DNA of 35,563 nt from CAYRWR01 sp964537555 (GCA_964537555.1 CAZIAD010000036.1:1-35563), one strand, 5' to 3'. Counted from the stretch's first letter, positions 1 to 7,972 are shown. Notes: generated by a model not told the origin, from the sequence alone. Made by a program: numbers and translations.

Positions 1-962
1 TTAAATGGCACATATACTTTTATTACAGCTATCATACCAAAGAAATTTAGAATTACCTGTGGTTTAGTAGTATATTTAACACCATCCATTTCTAGTATTT
101 CTTCCCAATTTCTTGTCAAGTTCAATCCGGTTTTTTCTTTCAGTGAGACTTCTTTATCACCAAGTTTCAGCATTGTATACTCTTTTCTAGAACCTTTGAT
201 TTGATCTAAAGTTTTTTGAAATAATACTTTATCCTGGCACAAAGCAATGTTATCCATCAAGAATAAATCCTCAGGTGAGATGTCATATTGTATAAATTCA
301 CCTTTATTATTTGTCACAGTACTACTATACGGCATTTTTACTATAGCCTTGCTTTTATACCCAAATCCCTTCGCCACCAGCTGACTGGTATCCACACTCT
401 CCGCCTCAATCCACCCCTCTTTCCCCTGCTTACTGACTACAAAGAAACGCTCCCCGTTTCCCTTAAGCACCCGCAGGGTGTCTCCCATAGCAATGGTATC
501 CACTGCCTGGCCCTCCAGGCTGTCATTATATACGATGATGGGCTGGGCGATGTCTTTAAAGACATTGTCCTGTGCGGACAGGAACTTCTCGGGTATCCAC
601 TCGGTCACAGTAGACTGCGGTACCCAGCCCCCGACTGTACGGACCTGGGAGGTCTTGGTATCCCGGGCACTGCCCTCGACGTAGGCCCAGTCCCCCCGGA
701 TAGTGTAGAGCGTGACCTTGTCGTACTTCATGAATTGCTCGAGATAAGGGGTATTGGTCGTGACTCCCTGCTCCAGCAGGGCTGGAGTGAGGTCGTAGAT
801 GCGGACGTTGTTGGTATTGATATACATGGCCTGCCCTGCAGACTTATTCACTTTTATAGTCCGGGCAATGGCCGGAGCTGTAGGGTCAGATTCTCCCCTG
901 ACACTATTCCGGGTACAGGTATTTAGAGCTAGCAGGATAAAGACAATGAGAATTTTCTTCAT
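1..962 (-). CDS. Exported SH3-like protein, probable lipoprotein (3' end outside window)
   Basis: Reading leftward from ATG at 962-960, the frame stays open for 320 codons and runs off the window edge, so the C-terminus is missing. AAGGAA lies just upstream of the ATG. The N-terminus is a signal peptide (MKKILIVFILLALNTC) with Cys16 as possible lipidation site; Asn-Thr before Cys is a poor lipobox except under relaxed spirochaete-type rules. Residues about 40-200 show two stretches typical of bacterial SH3 (SH3b) domains: an NVRIYD start, a GDWAYVEG core and GGWVP, then IAMGDTLRVL followed by EGWIEAESV. SH3b domains usually bind peptidoglycan or protein partners in the envelope. The last 110 codons are much richer in A+T than the first 210. 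Function unknown; exported and SH3-like is well supported. Confidence 0.75.
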   Translation of the reverse strand, partial: MKKILIVFILLALNTCTRNSVRGESDPTAPAIARTIKVNKSAGQAMYINTNNVRIYDLTPALLEQGVTTNTPYLEQFMKYDKVTLYTIRGDWAYVEGSARDTKTSQVRTVGGWVPQSTVTEWIPEKFLSAQDNVFKDIAQPIIVYNDSLEGQAVDTIAMGDTLRVLKGNGERFFVVSKQGKEGWIEAESVDTSQLVAKGFGYKSKAIVKMPYSSTVTNNKGEFIQYDISPEDLFLMDNIALCQDKVLFQKTLDQIKGSRKEYTMLKLGDKEVSLKEKTGLNLTRNWEEILEMDGVKYTTKPQVILNFFGMIAVIKVYVPF

Positions 963-1041
963 AATAATTCCTTTATAGAATGATTATGCTATTGTAATAG
1001 ATATCCCCAAGAAGTTCAAGAATGACAGCCCCTCCCTACAA

Positions 1042-1071
1042 AAAGGCCCGGTCCAAAGAAGGCCGGGCTCT
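1042..1071 (-). terminator. Possible rho-independent terminator downstream of alaA
   Basis: On the minus strand the sequence reads GCCCGG, an 11-base loop, CCGGGC, then CTTTTTG. It lies about 340 bases past the alaA stop and just ahead of the leftward SH3-like gene, so it could end either alaA or the intergenic element. Confidence 0.5.
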
Positions 1072-1310
1072 AATACTCAAACAGATATAATATCTTCAAC
1101 CCAACCAAGCCCTACTTCCCCTCCGAAGTCTGCCTGCTCTTCTACTCAATGTGCGCCCCACTATACACCCCTGAGGGCTGACCTACCCTAGTCTAATCCC
1201 CTCCGCACGGACATTCAGCCCGAACGGCACATTGACTGCTACACCTCAGCAGACATTTCGAGGGGTGAGGCCCTAAAGTCTACCGACCAAAAAGGCCTTT
1301 TTCTTTGCCA

Positions 1311-1344
1311 GGCGTTTCTTTTGTGGCTGAACAAAAGAAATGCC
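1311..1344. repeat. Long inverted repeat (hairpin) in the non-coding stretch
   Basis: GGCgTTTCTTTTGT at 1311-1324 is complementary to ACAAAAGAAAtGCC at 1331-1344, with a six-base loop; only one position in fourteen is mismatched. No T-run follows directly on either strand, so it is not a simple terminator. The neighbouring GGCCTTTTTCTTTGCC adds a second weak dyad. Confidence 0.7.
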
Positions 1345-1413
1345 GCCGCCTGCCGTCAGGCCCCCACCGGGCTCATACCGTCTGCTCACGCATACGAAAA
1401 GCCCTGTATGTGA

Positions 1414-2628
1414 TTACTGCCGGTAATCCTCCAGAAATTCTGCAAATTTCTGCTTCACCATCTTGAGGTCCTCCAGGTTAGGCAGGAAGACCAGGCGGAA
1501 GTGGTCGGGCTGGGCCCAGTTAAAGCCGGTACCCTGCACCACCTGCACATGCTTGGCCAGGAGGAAGTCCAGCACAAACTTTGCATCATCTTTAATATTA
1601 AACTTCTTAATATCGATCTTGGGGAATACATACAGCGCGCCTTTGGGTTTGGTACAGGACAGTCCGGGGATGTCATTGATGGCTTCCCAGATGTAGTTGC
1701 GCTGCTCATAAAGCCGTCCACCCTCCTTTACCAGGTCATTGATGCTCTGGTAGCCGCCCAGGGCGGTCTGTATACCGTACTGGGCTGGTACATTAGCGCA
1801 GAGGCGCATGTTAGACAGCATGCTGAGGCCCTCTATGTAGCTCTCGGCACCCTTGAGCTTACCACTGAGCACCATCCATCCGGAACGGAACCCGGCGGCA
1901 CGGTAGTTCTTGGACAGTCCGCCGAAGGTGACACACAGTATATCATCAGCCAGGGTAGCCATAGGGATATGCTTGAGCCCATCGTAGAGTATCTTGTCAT
2001 AGATCTCATCAGAGTAGATGATGAGCTCATGTTCCTGGGCCAGAGCTGCTATCTGCTCCAGGATATGCCGGTCATAGACCGCCCCGGTAGGGTTATTAGG
2101 ATTGATCACTACTATCCCTTTGGTCTTGGGGGTGATTTTGGACTTAATATCCTCTATATCCGGGTTCCACTCCGACTGTTCATCACAGATATAGTGTACA
2201 GCCTTTCCCCCGGAGAGATTGACCGCTGCGGTCCACAGGGGATAGTCGGGGCTGGGGATCAGTACCTCATCACCCTGATTAAGCAGGCCCTGCATGGCCA
2301 TCTGTATGAGCTCGGATACCCCGTTGCCGATGTAGATATCATTGACCTTGATCTCGGTCAGTCCCCACTGCTGATAGTACTGCATCACGGCCTTGCGCGC
2401 GGAAAATATTCCTTTGGACATGGAGTAACCCTGGGCTTTGTTGAGATTGATGATCATGTCATGCAGTATCTCATCAGGCGCGTTAAATCCAAAGGCTCCC
2501 GGGTTACCGGTATTGAGCTTCAGGATCTGGTAGCCCTCCTCTTCCAGACGGGCAGCTTCTTCCACAATCGGTCCGCGTATTTCATAGCACACATCATCCA
2601 GTTTGGATGATTTTTTAATCTCTTTCAT
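1414..2628 (-). CDS. alaA: Alanine-forming aminotransferase (AlaA type), PLP-dependent
   Basis: This is a full-length class I aminotransferase (404 residues) very similar along its length to E. coli AlaA, which transfers an amino group from glutamate to pyruvate to make alanine in the cytosol. Seen in the sequence: EKSS-like start (KKSSKLDDVCYEIRGP), NPNNPTG at 176-182, DEIY at 207-210, the PLP-binding lysine K240 in GGLSKNYRAAGFRSGW, and the substrate-carboxylate arginine R379 in DHFRLVFLP. AAGGAAAG precedes the ATG. It is the last gene of a leftward unit; the membrane protein gene upstream ends 26 bases before it. The link between the small exported proteins and alanine synthesis is not obvious and may be only shared transcription. 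Identification is strong; exact amino-acid preference is inferred. Confidence 0.95.
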   Translation of the reverse strand: MKEIKKSSKLDDVCYEIRGPIVEEAARLEEEGYQILKLNTGNPGAFGFNAPDEILHDMIINLNKAQGYSMSKGIFSARKAVMQYYQQWGLTEIKVNDIYIGNGVSELIQMAMQGLLNQGDEVLIPSPDYPLWTAAVNLSGGKAVHYICDEQSEWNPDIEDIKSKITPKTKGIVVINPNNPTGAVYDRHILEQIAALAQEHELIIYSDEIYDKILYDGLKHIPMATLADDILCVTFGGLSKNYRAAGFRSGWMVLSGKLKGAESYIEGLSMLSNMRLCANVPAQYGIQTALGGYQSINDLVKEGGRLYEQRNYIWEAINDIPGLSCTKPKGALYVFPKIDIKKFNIKDDAKFVLDFLLAKHVQVVQGTGFNWAQPDHFRLVFLPNLEDLKMVKQKFAEFLEDYRQ

Positions 2629-2654
2629 GGTCTTTCCTTATATATTAAGACTAA

Positions 2655-3062
2655 TCAGGATGTTTTCCCGAGAATCGACATTATTATATCAAGGATGATA
2701 GCAATAGTCGATAAAATAAATATATTGGCATAATTCCAGTTTTCTTTGGATTTATCAATAGAGGACAGGAGGTAGATCACCGCTTTATTTTCTTCCTCAG
2801 TCAAGGTCCTGGACTGCTTCAGCTTATCTATGAGTCCATATTCAGTGACCATACGCTTTCTTTTCCGGGCAATGAGGAAGCGGTACAGAAAAAATGCTAC
2901 ATAGCCCAGTACACCGAAGTACCATACAAAAGTGACCCATTCCGGCTTAAGGCGGTAAAAGATCATGAGAGTACGAAAAGCCAGAGCCGACAGCAGTCCC
3001 AGTATAAAGAATCCGGTCACGACTGGCTTGGGTAAAGTGTTGAATTTATTGTTGTTTTCCAT
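2655..3062 (-). CDS. Small membrane protein, three predicted helices
   Basis: A 135-residue protein of no family I recognise. It has a hydrophobic hairpin near residues 14-34 and 43-63, followed at once by a basic patch (RKRKR), a charged cytoplasmic-looking segment with LTEEENKAVIYLLSSIDKSKEN, and a third hydrophobic helix near 112-130. By the positive-inside rule the basic loop faces the cytoplasm. The start codon directly follows the stop of the upstream lipoprotein gene (3062/3063), so translation is probably coupled, and alaA follows after 26 bases. No catalytic motif is visible. It could be an inner-membrane partner of the small exported proteins encoded just upstream; that is inference from gene order only. 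Confidence 0.75.
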   Translation of the reverse strand: MENNNKFNTLPKPVVTGFFILGLLSALAFRTLMIFYRLKPEWVTFVWYFGVLGYVAFFLYRFLIARKRKRMVTEYGLIDKLKQSRTLTEEENKAVIYLLSSIDKSKENWNYANIFILSTIAIILDIIMSILGKTS

Positions 3063-3452
3063 TTACTGCTTCTCCCTTCTGAGCATATAGAGTTTTTGAT
3101 CCGGATCGATCGATAAAATGATCTCGGTGTCAGACACGATCTCGTAGCTCGATTCCAGAGTCTCATATTCTCTCACATCCAAAAATTTATCCTCCACAAC
3201 ATTCCATTTGCCACTGGCCATAGTCCGGATAAACTGGAAGCCATCGTGATAACCAGTGAAGAATTCTCCGTCTTCTCTCAGTTGAACCACCAGCTGATCC
3301 TGTTTGGCCTTTTCAAAGCCTTCTTCGGAAATATACCAAAAACCGACCCAGAGATTTCTGGGTTTTATCTCCGGTCGGGCCGGCGCAGCACATGAAATGA
3401 ATATACCAAGTCCACATAGTACGACTATCAGTGTCTTGTTGATGTATTTCAT
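3063..3452 (-). CDS. Small lipoprotein, member of a tandem paralogous trio
   Basis: About 129 residues. I chose ATG at 3452 because AGGAG sits eight bases before it; an in-frame GTG at 3461 overlaps that ribosome site and is less likely. A signal peptide ends in GIFIS-C, giving Cys21 as the lipidated residue. The mature part begins with VGFWYISEEGFEKA, followed by LREDGEFF, and matches the two genes upstream in the pattern G-(aromatic or S)-W-x-x-S-E-x-x-F-(E/D)-x-A. The overall look is a small beta-rich, lipocalin-like fold of about 100 residues, but no family is named with confidence. It abuts the membrane protein gene downstream, and a strong terminator-like hairpin lies just upstream. Confidence 0.8.
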   Translation of the reverse strand: MKYINKTLIVVLCGLGIFISCAAPARPEIKPRNLWVGFWYISEEGFEKAKQDQLVVQLREDGEFFTGYHDGFQFIRTMASGKWNVVEDKFLDVREYETLESSYEIVSDTEIILSIDPDQKLYMLRREKQ

Positions 3453-3480
3453 TTCTTCCACTCCTGTATCTGTTTATTAC

Positions 3481-3510
3481 AAAAAAAAAGCCCCATGACT
3501 AGCATGGGGT
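3481..3510 (-). terminator. Strong terminator inside the small-lipoprotein cluster
   Basis: On the minus strand CCCCATG, loop, CATGGGG is followed by a run of nine T. It lies directly after the stop of the 3516-3878 gene and only about 20 bases before the ribosome site of the next gene. There is little room for a separate promoter, so it may act as a partial terminator that lowers expression of the downstream genes. Confidence 0.85.
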
Positions 3511-3515
3511 TCAGA

Positions 3516-3878
3516 TTATTTTTTCTGAGGAACCAGGAAGAGTATCTTCCCGTTCTTATCCCACTTCATATTATTATTTTGCCAGAATACCGCTGCTTTT
3601 ATTATCGGATCATTTTTCGATTCTATAGTGATAATATCTTTTTTATATTGCCACTGTTTTATCTCTGTTACATCCGAGCCTGGCTTACTCAGTACCAGGC
3701 TATGATCTGATCTGATCTCTACCAGATAATCTCCACCATTATTAGCATGATCAAAACTGATCTCAGAAGCGACCCAACTCCCCACCACAGGGGAACTATT
3801 TTCATCCTTCAGGGAGCCGCAGGAAAACATCAAAATCAGGGTAAAAGTTGGTATTATCCATTTAAAATATCGGGACAT
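3516..3878 (-). CDS. Small lipoprotein, second member of the trio
   Basis: A 120-residue predicted lipoprotein. The signal peptide runs MSRYFKWIIPTFTLILMFSC with Cys20 as lipidation site. The mature part starts with VVGSWVASEISFDHA, aligned with GFWYISEEGFEKA and GYWGTSEDSFEKA of its neighbours, followed by a glycine, a tyrosine and a DYLVEIRSDHSL strand. The rest is rich in alternating hydrophobic and polar residues (IITIES, GKILFLV), as expected for a beta sandwich or barrel. Its ATG directly follows the stop of the upstream paralogue, and TAGGAG inside that gene provides its ribosome site, so the two are translationally coupled. Function unknown; an envelope location is well supported by the signal. 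Confidence 0.82.
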   Translation of the reverse strand: MSRYFKWIIPTFTLILMFSCGSLKDENSSPVVGSWVASEISFDHANNGGDYLVEIRSDHSLVLSKPGSDVTEIKQWQYKKDIITIESKNDPIIKAAVFWQNNNMKWDKNGKILFLVPQKK

Positions 3879-4250
3879 TTATCCGGCTCCTACGATAAGA
3901 TACAGCTGCTGATCATCCTGGTTGGTCCAGATCATACGGCCTTCTTCCACAATATCAATAGTGGCCTCTATGACCAGTTCGCCTTCTGTATATAACTTGA
4001 GAACACCCTCTTCTATGACCCAGGTGAACTCCATACGGGTCTGTTCCCCGTCATCGGTAAGCTCAAAAAAGCGCATATTTCCATCTTCGGTGACCTCGAT
4101 ATATTCTCCCGAGGTCTCTGCTTTTTCAAAGCTGTCCTCCGAGGTACCCCAGTATCCCAGGATGTACTGACTGAGGTCTACTTCCTGAGCCATGCCCTGT
4201 TTAAATAATAATGCCATCATTAAAACTGTTAAAGCTAAGATTCGTTTCAT
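3879..4250 (-). CDS. Small secreted protein, first member of the trio
   Basis: A 123-residue protein with a cleavable signal (MKRILALTVLMMALLFKQGMA, cleavage probably before QEVDL) and, unlike its two paralogues, no lipobox cysteine, so it should be free in the periplasm. The mature part contains LGYWGTSEDSFEKA, EVTEDGNMRFFELTDDG and MIWTNQDDQQLYLI. It is acidic and beta-rich. GGGGG lies upstream of the ATG and a good promoter at 4281-4309 makes it the first gene of the cluster. One member secreted and two lipid-anchored suggests related folds placed in different envelope positions. No enzyme motif is seen. Confidence 0.82.
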   Translation of the reverse strand: MKRILALTVLMMALLFKQGMAQEVDLSQYILGYWGTSEDSFEKAETSGEYIEVTEDGNMRFFELTDDGEQTRMEFTWVIEEGVLKLYTEGELVIEATIDIVEEGRMIWTNQDDQQLYLIVGAG

Positions 4251-4280
4251 AAGGTTTTCCCCCTTTTGACTTACCTATAC

Positions 4281-4309
4281 ATATTACTACTATAATCCGT
4301 CTTTTGCAA
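4281..4309 (-). promoter_or_regulatory. Sigma70-like promoter for the small-lipoprotein/alaA cluster
   Basis: On the minus strand: TTGCAA at 4309-4304, a 17-base spacer, then TAATAT at 4286-4281, about 30 bases before the first start codon. Confidence 0.65.
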
Positions 4310-4319
4310 TTAATCTACC

Positions 4320-4354
4320 AAAAAAAATACCCCGGATCTGTACGATCCGGGGTA
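4320..4354 (-). terminator. Rho-independent terminator after clpC
   Basis: Minus strand: TACCCCGGATC, five-base loop, GATCCGGGGTA, then eight T. The perfect 11-base stem and T-run 15 bases past the clpC stop make this a strong terminator for the mcsA-mcsB-clpC unit. Confidence 0.93.
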
Positions 4355-4369
4355 CTGAATAATAAAATA

Positions 4370-6934
4370 TTACTCCTGAACCAGATCTTTCTCTTTTTCC
4401 TGATCTTTAGCCGCAGATTCAGCCTCTTTTTTCTGAGCCTGAGCCTGGGTCACAGTCATTTCCTTCTTGGGGGCCTTTTTCTTTACTACTTTGAGGCTAA
4501 AGCTGATCCCCTCTTTGTTCATATTCACAGATATTTCCAGTTCTTCCTTTTCTGCATCTATATTTTTATCCTGAGACAGTATCTTTTCACTGGCCGGGAT
4601 CTCAATGAGGCGGGAAATACTGCGTCTCAAAGAACGGGCCCCGTATTTTTCTTCAAAGCCGTTTTCAATCACATATTTACGGGCTTTTGGATTTACCTTA
4701 AAACTCATGCCCTGTACTTTCAGGTTGTTATTGATATCATCCGTCATCTTATCAAAGATATCATCCAGTATGTCTCCACCCAGGGAGTTGAACAAGACTA
4801 CCTCATCTATTCGGTTCAGAAACTCCGGCCTCATGGTAGACTTGAGTTCATCCAGAACGGCATCCTTTTTCTGAGATTTACCCTGGGCAGTGTCACCAAA
4901 TCCCAGGTTACCCTTATTGGTCAGTCTGTGGGTACCAATATTTGAAGTGAAGATGATGATGGTATTCCTGAAGTTGACTTTATTGCCCAGGCTGTCGGTG
5001 AGCTGTCCTTCATCTAATATCTGCAGGAACATATTAAACACATCCGGATTTGCCTTTTCTATCTCATCAAAAAGTATGACAGAATAGGGTTTACGACGTA
5101 TCTTTTCAGTGAGCTCACCACCCGATTCATGGCCCACATATCCCGGAGGTGATCCAATCAAGCGGCTCACATTAAATTTTTCCATGTATTCACTCATATC
5201 CACCCGGATCAGGGCATCTTCAGTGCCAAAGATAAAGTGAGCCAGGCTCTTGGCCAGCTCTGTCTTACCGACCCCGGTAGGCCCTAAAAAGATAAAGTTG
5301 GCAATAGGACGCTTGATGTCCCTCAGTCCCACGGCAGATTTGCGGATAGCATCAGCGATCACTTTTATAGCCTCTTCCTGCCCTTTTACATGGCGGGTCA
5401 GGTCTGATTCTATCTCCAGGAAGCGTTTTTTCTTGGTGCCATCGTCGATGCGGTTAATAGGGATACCTGTAATGGACGATACGACGCGCTCGATATCAGA
5501 CTGGTCTATGATCACCGTCTTACGGCGGGAGGAGGATATCCACTCCATCTTGCGGAGCTGATAATCTTCTTTTTTAATACGTATCTGATCACGGATATTG
5601 GCAGCCTGTTCATAATTCTGGCCCTTTACCAGGTCGGCTTTGGACTGTTCCAGCTCGCTGAGTTCTTTTTCCAGAGTGACCAGAGCTTCGGGCTTGTTTT
5701 CCAGATAGGAGCTGGTATTGGCACCGGCTTCGTCGATCACGTCTATGGCCTTATCCGGAAGCTTACGCTCCGAGATATAGCGATAGGACAGACTGACGGC
5801 AGAACGTATAGCCTGATCGGTATACTGCACATTGTGGAACTTCTCATACTTGTGGGCGATGCGGCTCAGGATCTCCTGGGTCTCATCCAGGCTGGGCTCC
5901 TCTACTACTATAGACTGGAAGCGGCGCACCAGTGCTTTGTCTTTCTCGATGCGTTTCTTGTATTCATCAAAGGTAGTAGCCCCAATAGTGCGGATGATAC
6001 CCCGGGCCAGGGCCGGTTTCAGCATATTGGATGCGTCCAGGGCACCTTCGGCATTACCGGCACCCAGTATAGTATGTATCTCGTCGATAAACAGGATGAC
6101 ATCATCTGCTGCTTCGGTCTCTTTGATGATATTCTTCATGCGTTCTTCAAACTCACCCCGGTACTTGGTACCGGCTACCATCAGTCCCATGTCCAGCAGT
6201 AGAATACGCATATCCATAAGCTTCTCTGGTACCATGTTATTGATAATGAGCTGGGCGATGCCTTCGACTATGGCGGTCTTTCCTACTCCGGGTTCCCCGA
6301 TCAGGATGGGATTATTCTTCTGGCGGCGGGATAACACCTGCATCACTCTTTGTATCTCATTTTCCCGGCCTATCACAGGATCCAGCTTACCCTCCCGGGC
6401 CAGGTGGGTCACATCCCGGGAAAACTTATCCAGAAAGGGTGTTTTCACATCTTTTTTCTTTTCATAATTCTTGATCTCGCCATAGCCTACTGTCTTGATC
6501 ACGGTCTGGCGGACCTGCTCTATCTCTATGCCCCGGTTTTCAATGATAAAGGGTACAACCGCCTGGGGATTATCTTCAGACAGGACACCCAGCAGGAGAT
6601 GCTCAGTCCCCACATAGCTATGGCCAATAATCTTAGCTTCGTGACGGCTCTGATCCATAATGGACTTCACTCTTTTTGAGATAGGTATACCCCCCAGGGT
6701 AAGGGTATTTCCACTTCGACTCTTCAGGGTGAACTCTACTTCCCGGCGGATATCATCGAGGTCAATACCCAGGGACACCATTGCTCTCACCCCTGCTCCA
6801 TCAGTCTCCCGTAACAGGCCCAGAAATATATGTTCAGGTGTCAATTCATCAGAAAACAGTCTCCTGGCTTCCTGTTGGGATAATATCTGTACTACTTTTT
6901 GTGCTCTTGGTGTAAATCCGGTGAAATCGTGCAT
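4370..6934 (-). CDS. clpC: ClpC, AAA+ unfoldase of the Clp protease
   Basis: At 854 residues this is a typical ClpC. It unfolds substrates with ATP and feeds them to the ClpP peptidase in the cytosol. Seen in order: double Clp N-domain repeat (about 1-145), first AAA module with Walker A GEPGVGKT at 213-220 and FIDEIH, a UVR coiled-coil region near 428-457 typical of ClpC middle domains, second AAA module with GPTGVGKT at 551-558, the ClpP-docking tripeptide LGF near 677-679, and a Lys/Glu-rich tail with KKKAPKKE. AGGGGGC precedes the ATG. It follows mcsB by nine bases. In Bacillus the N-domain receives arginine-phosphorylated proteins marked by McsB; whether that holds here is doubtful given the McsB changes. 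ClpP is not encoded in this window. Confidence 0.97.
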   Translation of the reverse strand: MHDFTGFTPRAQKVVQILSQQEARRLFSDELTPEHIFLGLLRETDGAGVRAMVSLGIDLDDIRREVEFTLKSRSGNTLTLGGIPISKRVKSIMDQSRHEAKIIGHSYVGTEHLLLGVLSEDNPQAVVPFIIENRGIEIEQVRQTVIKTVGYGEIKNYEKKKDVKTPFLDKFSRDVTHLAREGKLDPVIGRENEIQRVMQVLSRRQKNNPILIGEPGVGKTAIVEGIAQLIINNMVPEKLMDMRILLLDMGLMVAGTKYRGEFEERMKNIIKETEAADDVILFIDEIHTILGAGNAEGALDASNMLKPALARGIIRTIGATTFDEYKKRIEKDKALVRRFQSIVVEEPSLDETQEILSRIAHKYEKFHNVQYTDQAIRSAVSLSYRYISERKLPDKAIDVIDEAGANTSSYLENKPEALVTLEKELSELEQSKADLVKGQNYEQAANIRDQIRIKKEDYQLRKMEWISSSRRKTVIIDQSDIERVVSSITGIPINRIDDGTKKKRFLEIESDLTRHVKGQEEAIKVIADAIRKSAVGLRDIKRPIANFIFLGPTGVGKTELAKSLAHFIFGTEDALIRVDMSEYMEKFNVSRLIGSPPGYVGHESGGELTEKIRRKPYSVILFDEIEKANPDVFNMFLQILDEGQLTDSLGNKVNFRNTIIIFTSNIGTHRLTNKGNLGFGDTAQGKSQKKDAVLDELKSTMRPEFLNRIDEVVLFNSLGGDILDDIFDKMTDDINNNLKVQGMSFKVNPKARKYVIENGFEEKYGARSLRRSISRLIEIPASEKILSQDKNIDAEKEELEISVNMNKEGISFSLKVVKKKAPKKEMTVTQAQAQKKEAESAAKDQEKEKDLVQE

Positions 6935-6943
6935 TAATGCCCC

Positions 6944-7972
6944 CTAGTTCATGACCCTATAACGGATCTGAACGGTTATTCTGCGTAACATATCCAGCCT
7001 GTATCGCCGGATATCAGCCTCTTCCACGCCATGACGGTACATGATCTCAGTATCTGTAGCGTTGAATATTAGCTTTTTTAAAGCTACAGGATCCTTTAGT
7101 GTCAGATGATTTTTCTGCAGAGCATCGATCAGTGACACATAATATAACAATAGATCCCATTCCATTTCCTGTAAAGTATTTATATCCATCATTTCTTCAA
7201 AGGCCAGCTCCAGCTCATCACTGTCACTGAAGAAATCCTCCCGGGCTTTCATCTCCCGGGGATAGAGTGATTCCAGCAGATCCTCAAACTCTTTTACCAT
7301 ATCATCTTCCCTGAGGCCCAGGGAATACACATTGGAGATGAGAAACAGGCCTGAGTCTTTGTTTTCCCCTCCATAATGTTGTATACGGTATCCCATCTGA
7401 TCTGCTGATTCGATCACATTTTCTATCTCTTTGGTAGATACCAGGCCATAAAGATTTACCAGGGCGGACAGGCGCAGTCCGGATCCTACATTTATTATGG
7501 AAGAAGTAAGGTAACCCAGCTTTTCATCAAAAGCAAAATCTACCCTGGCCTCTATCTTATCCAGTAGTTCATACAGCCTCTGAAACATCTTGCGGGTGTT
7601 AAAGCCTATCTCCAGGGCAAAGAGGCGGATATGATCGATCTCATTGAGCATCAGTACCCATTCACCCTCAGTATCATACACCAGCTTACGCCCGTTTTTA
7701 ACAAACTCTTCACTGAGAGTACTATTTCCCAGGTATAACATCCTTTTTTCAGGGGAGAGGTCTTCAAAGTTTACGATATGACAATGAGGATCGATAGTCA
7801 ATATAATATCGCTTAACTTTTCATCAATATCATACCTATCTTTATCGGTGAGAAAATGGGAAAATTTTATACCTTCCAGGTTCCTGGTCAGCCTTACCCT
7901 GGACGAGAGGACGAAATTGTCCATTTTGTTTTTTCTCCGATTTGAGACCTTAGGCAGATCAATCAAATGCAT
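6944..7972 (-). CDS. mcsB: McsB-like phosphagen-kinase fold protein, catalytic residues altered
   Basis: Homologue of McsB, which phosphorylates protein arginines and marks them for ClpCP. Length 342 fits the family. Start: ATG 7972 preceded by GGGAG; a GTG at 7978 is possible. Kept: SSRVRLTRN (nucleotide arginines), DHIR, VGSGLR and a later arginine (GYRI). Changed, compared from memory with Bacillus McsB: NEEDH becomes NEIDH (Glu121 to Ile112), GYLTSC becomes GYLTSS (Cys167 to Ser158), YGEGSE becomes YGGENK (Glu212 to Gly202, with a Glu one place on), and the phosphoarginine-binding RDxxRA near the C-terminus becomes ADIRRY. The gene overlaps the end of mcsA by 14 bases and clpC follows. 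It may be an inactive adaptor rather than a kinase. Family assignment is firm; loss of activity is inference. Confidence 0.9.
   Translation of the reverse strand: MHLIDLPKVSNRRKNKMDNFVLSSRVRLTRNLEGIKFSHFLTDKDRYDIDEKLSDIILTIDPHCHIVNFEDLSPEKRMLYLGNSTLSEEFVKNGRKLVYDTEGEWVLMLNEIDHIRLFALEIGFNTRKMFQRLYELLDKIEARVDFAFDEKLGYLTSSIINVGSGLRLSALVNLYGLVSTKEIENVIESADQMGYRIQHYGGENKDSGLFLISNVYSLGLREDDMVKEFEDLLESLYPREMKAREDFFSDSDELELAFEEMMDINTLQEMEWDLLLYYVSLIDALQKNHLTLKDPVALKKLIFNATDTEIMYRHGVEEADIRRYRLDMLRRITVQIRYRVMN

Larger units (their letters stand above)
963..1413. other. 450-base non-coding stretch, possible dispersed element
   Basis: No convincing gene is seen on either strand. The stretch holds a terminator-like hairpin at 1042-1070, a palindromic AAAAAGGCCTTTTT around 1289-1302, and a long inverted repeat at 1311-1344. 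The 1200-1400 part is GC-rich with purine/pyrimidine runs. It resembles the small non-coding repeats often found between genes, but copy number cannot be tested from one window. Confidence 0.5.

Noticed and set aside
288..926. Rightward open frame over the left-edge gene
   Set aside because: It lies opposite the leftward SH3-like protein, which has a signal peptide, domain motifs and a ribosome site; the rightward frame shows none of these.
1501..2610. Long rightward frame of about 369 codons opposite alaA
   Set aside because: The leftward alaA matches a well-known enzyme over its full length; the opposite frame is a by-product of its codon use.
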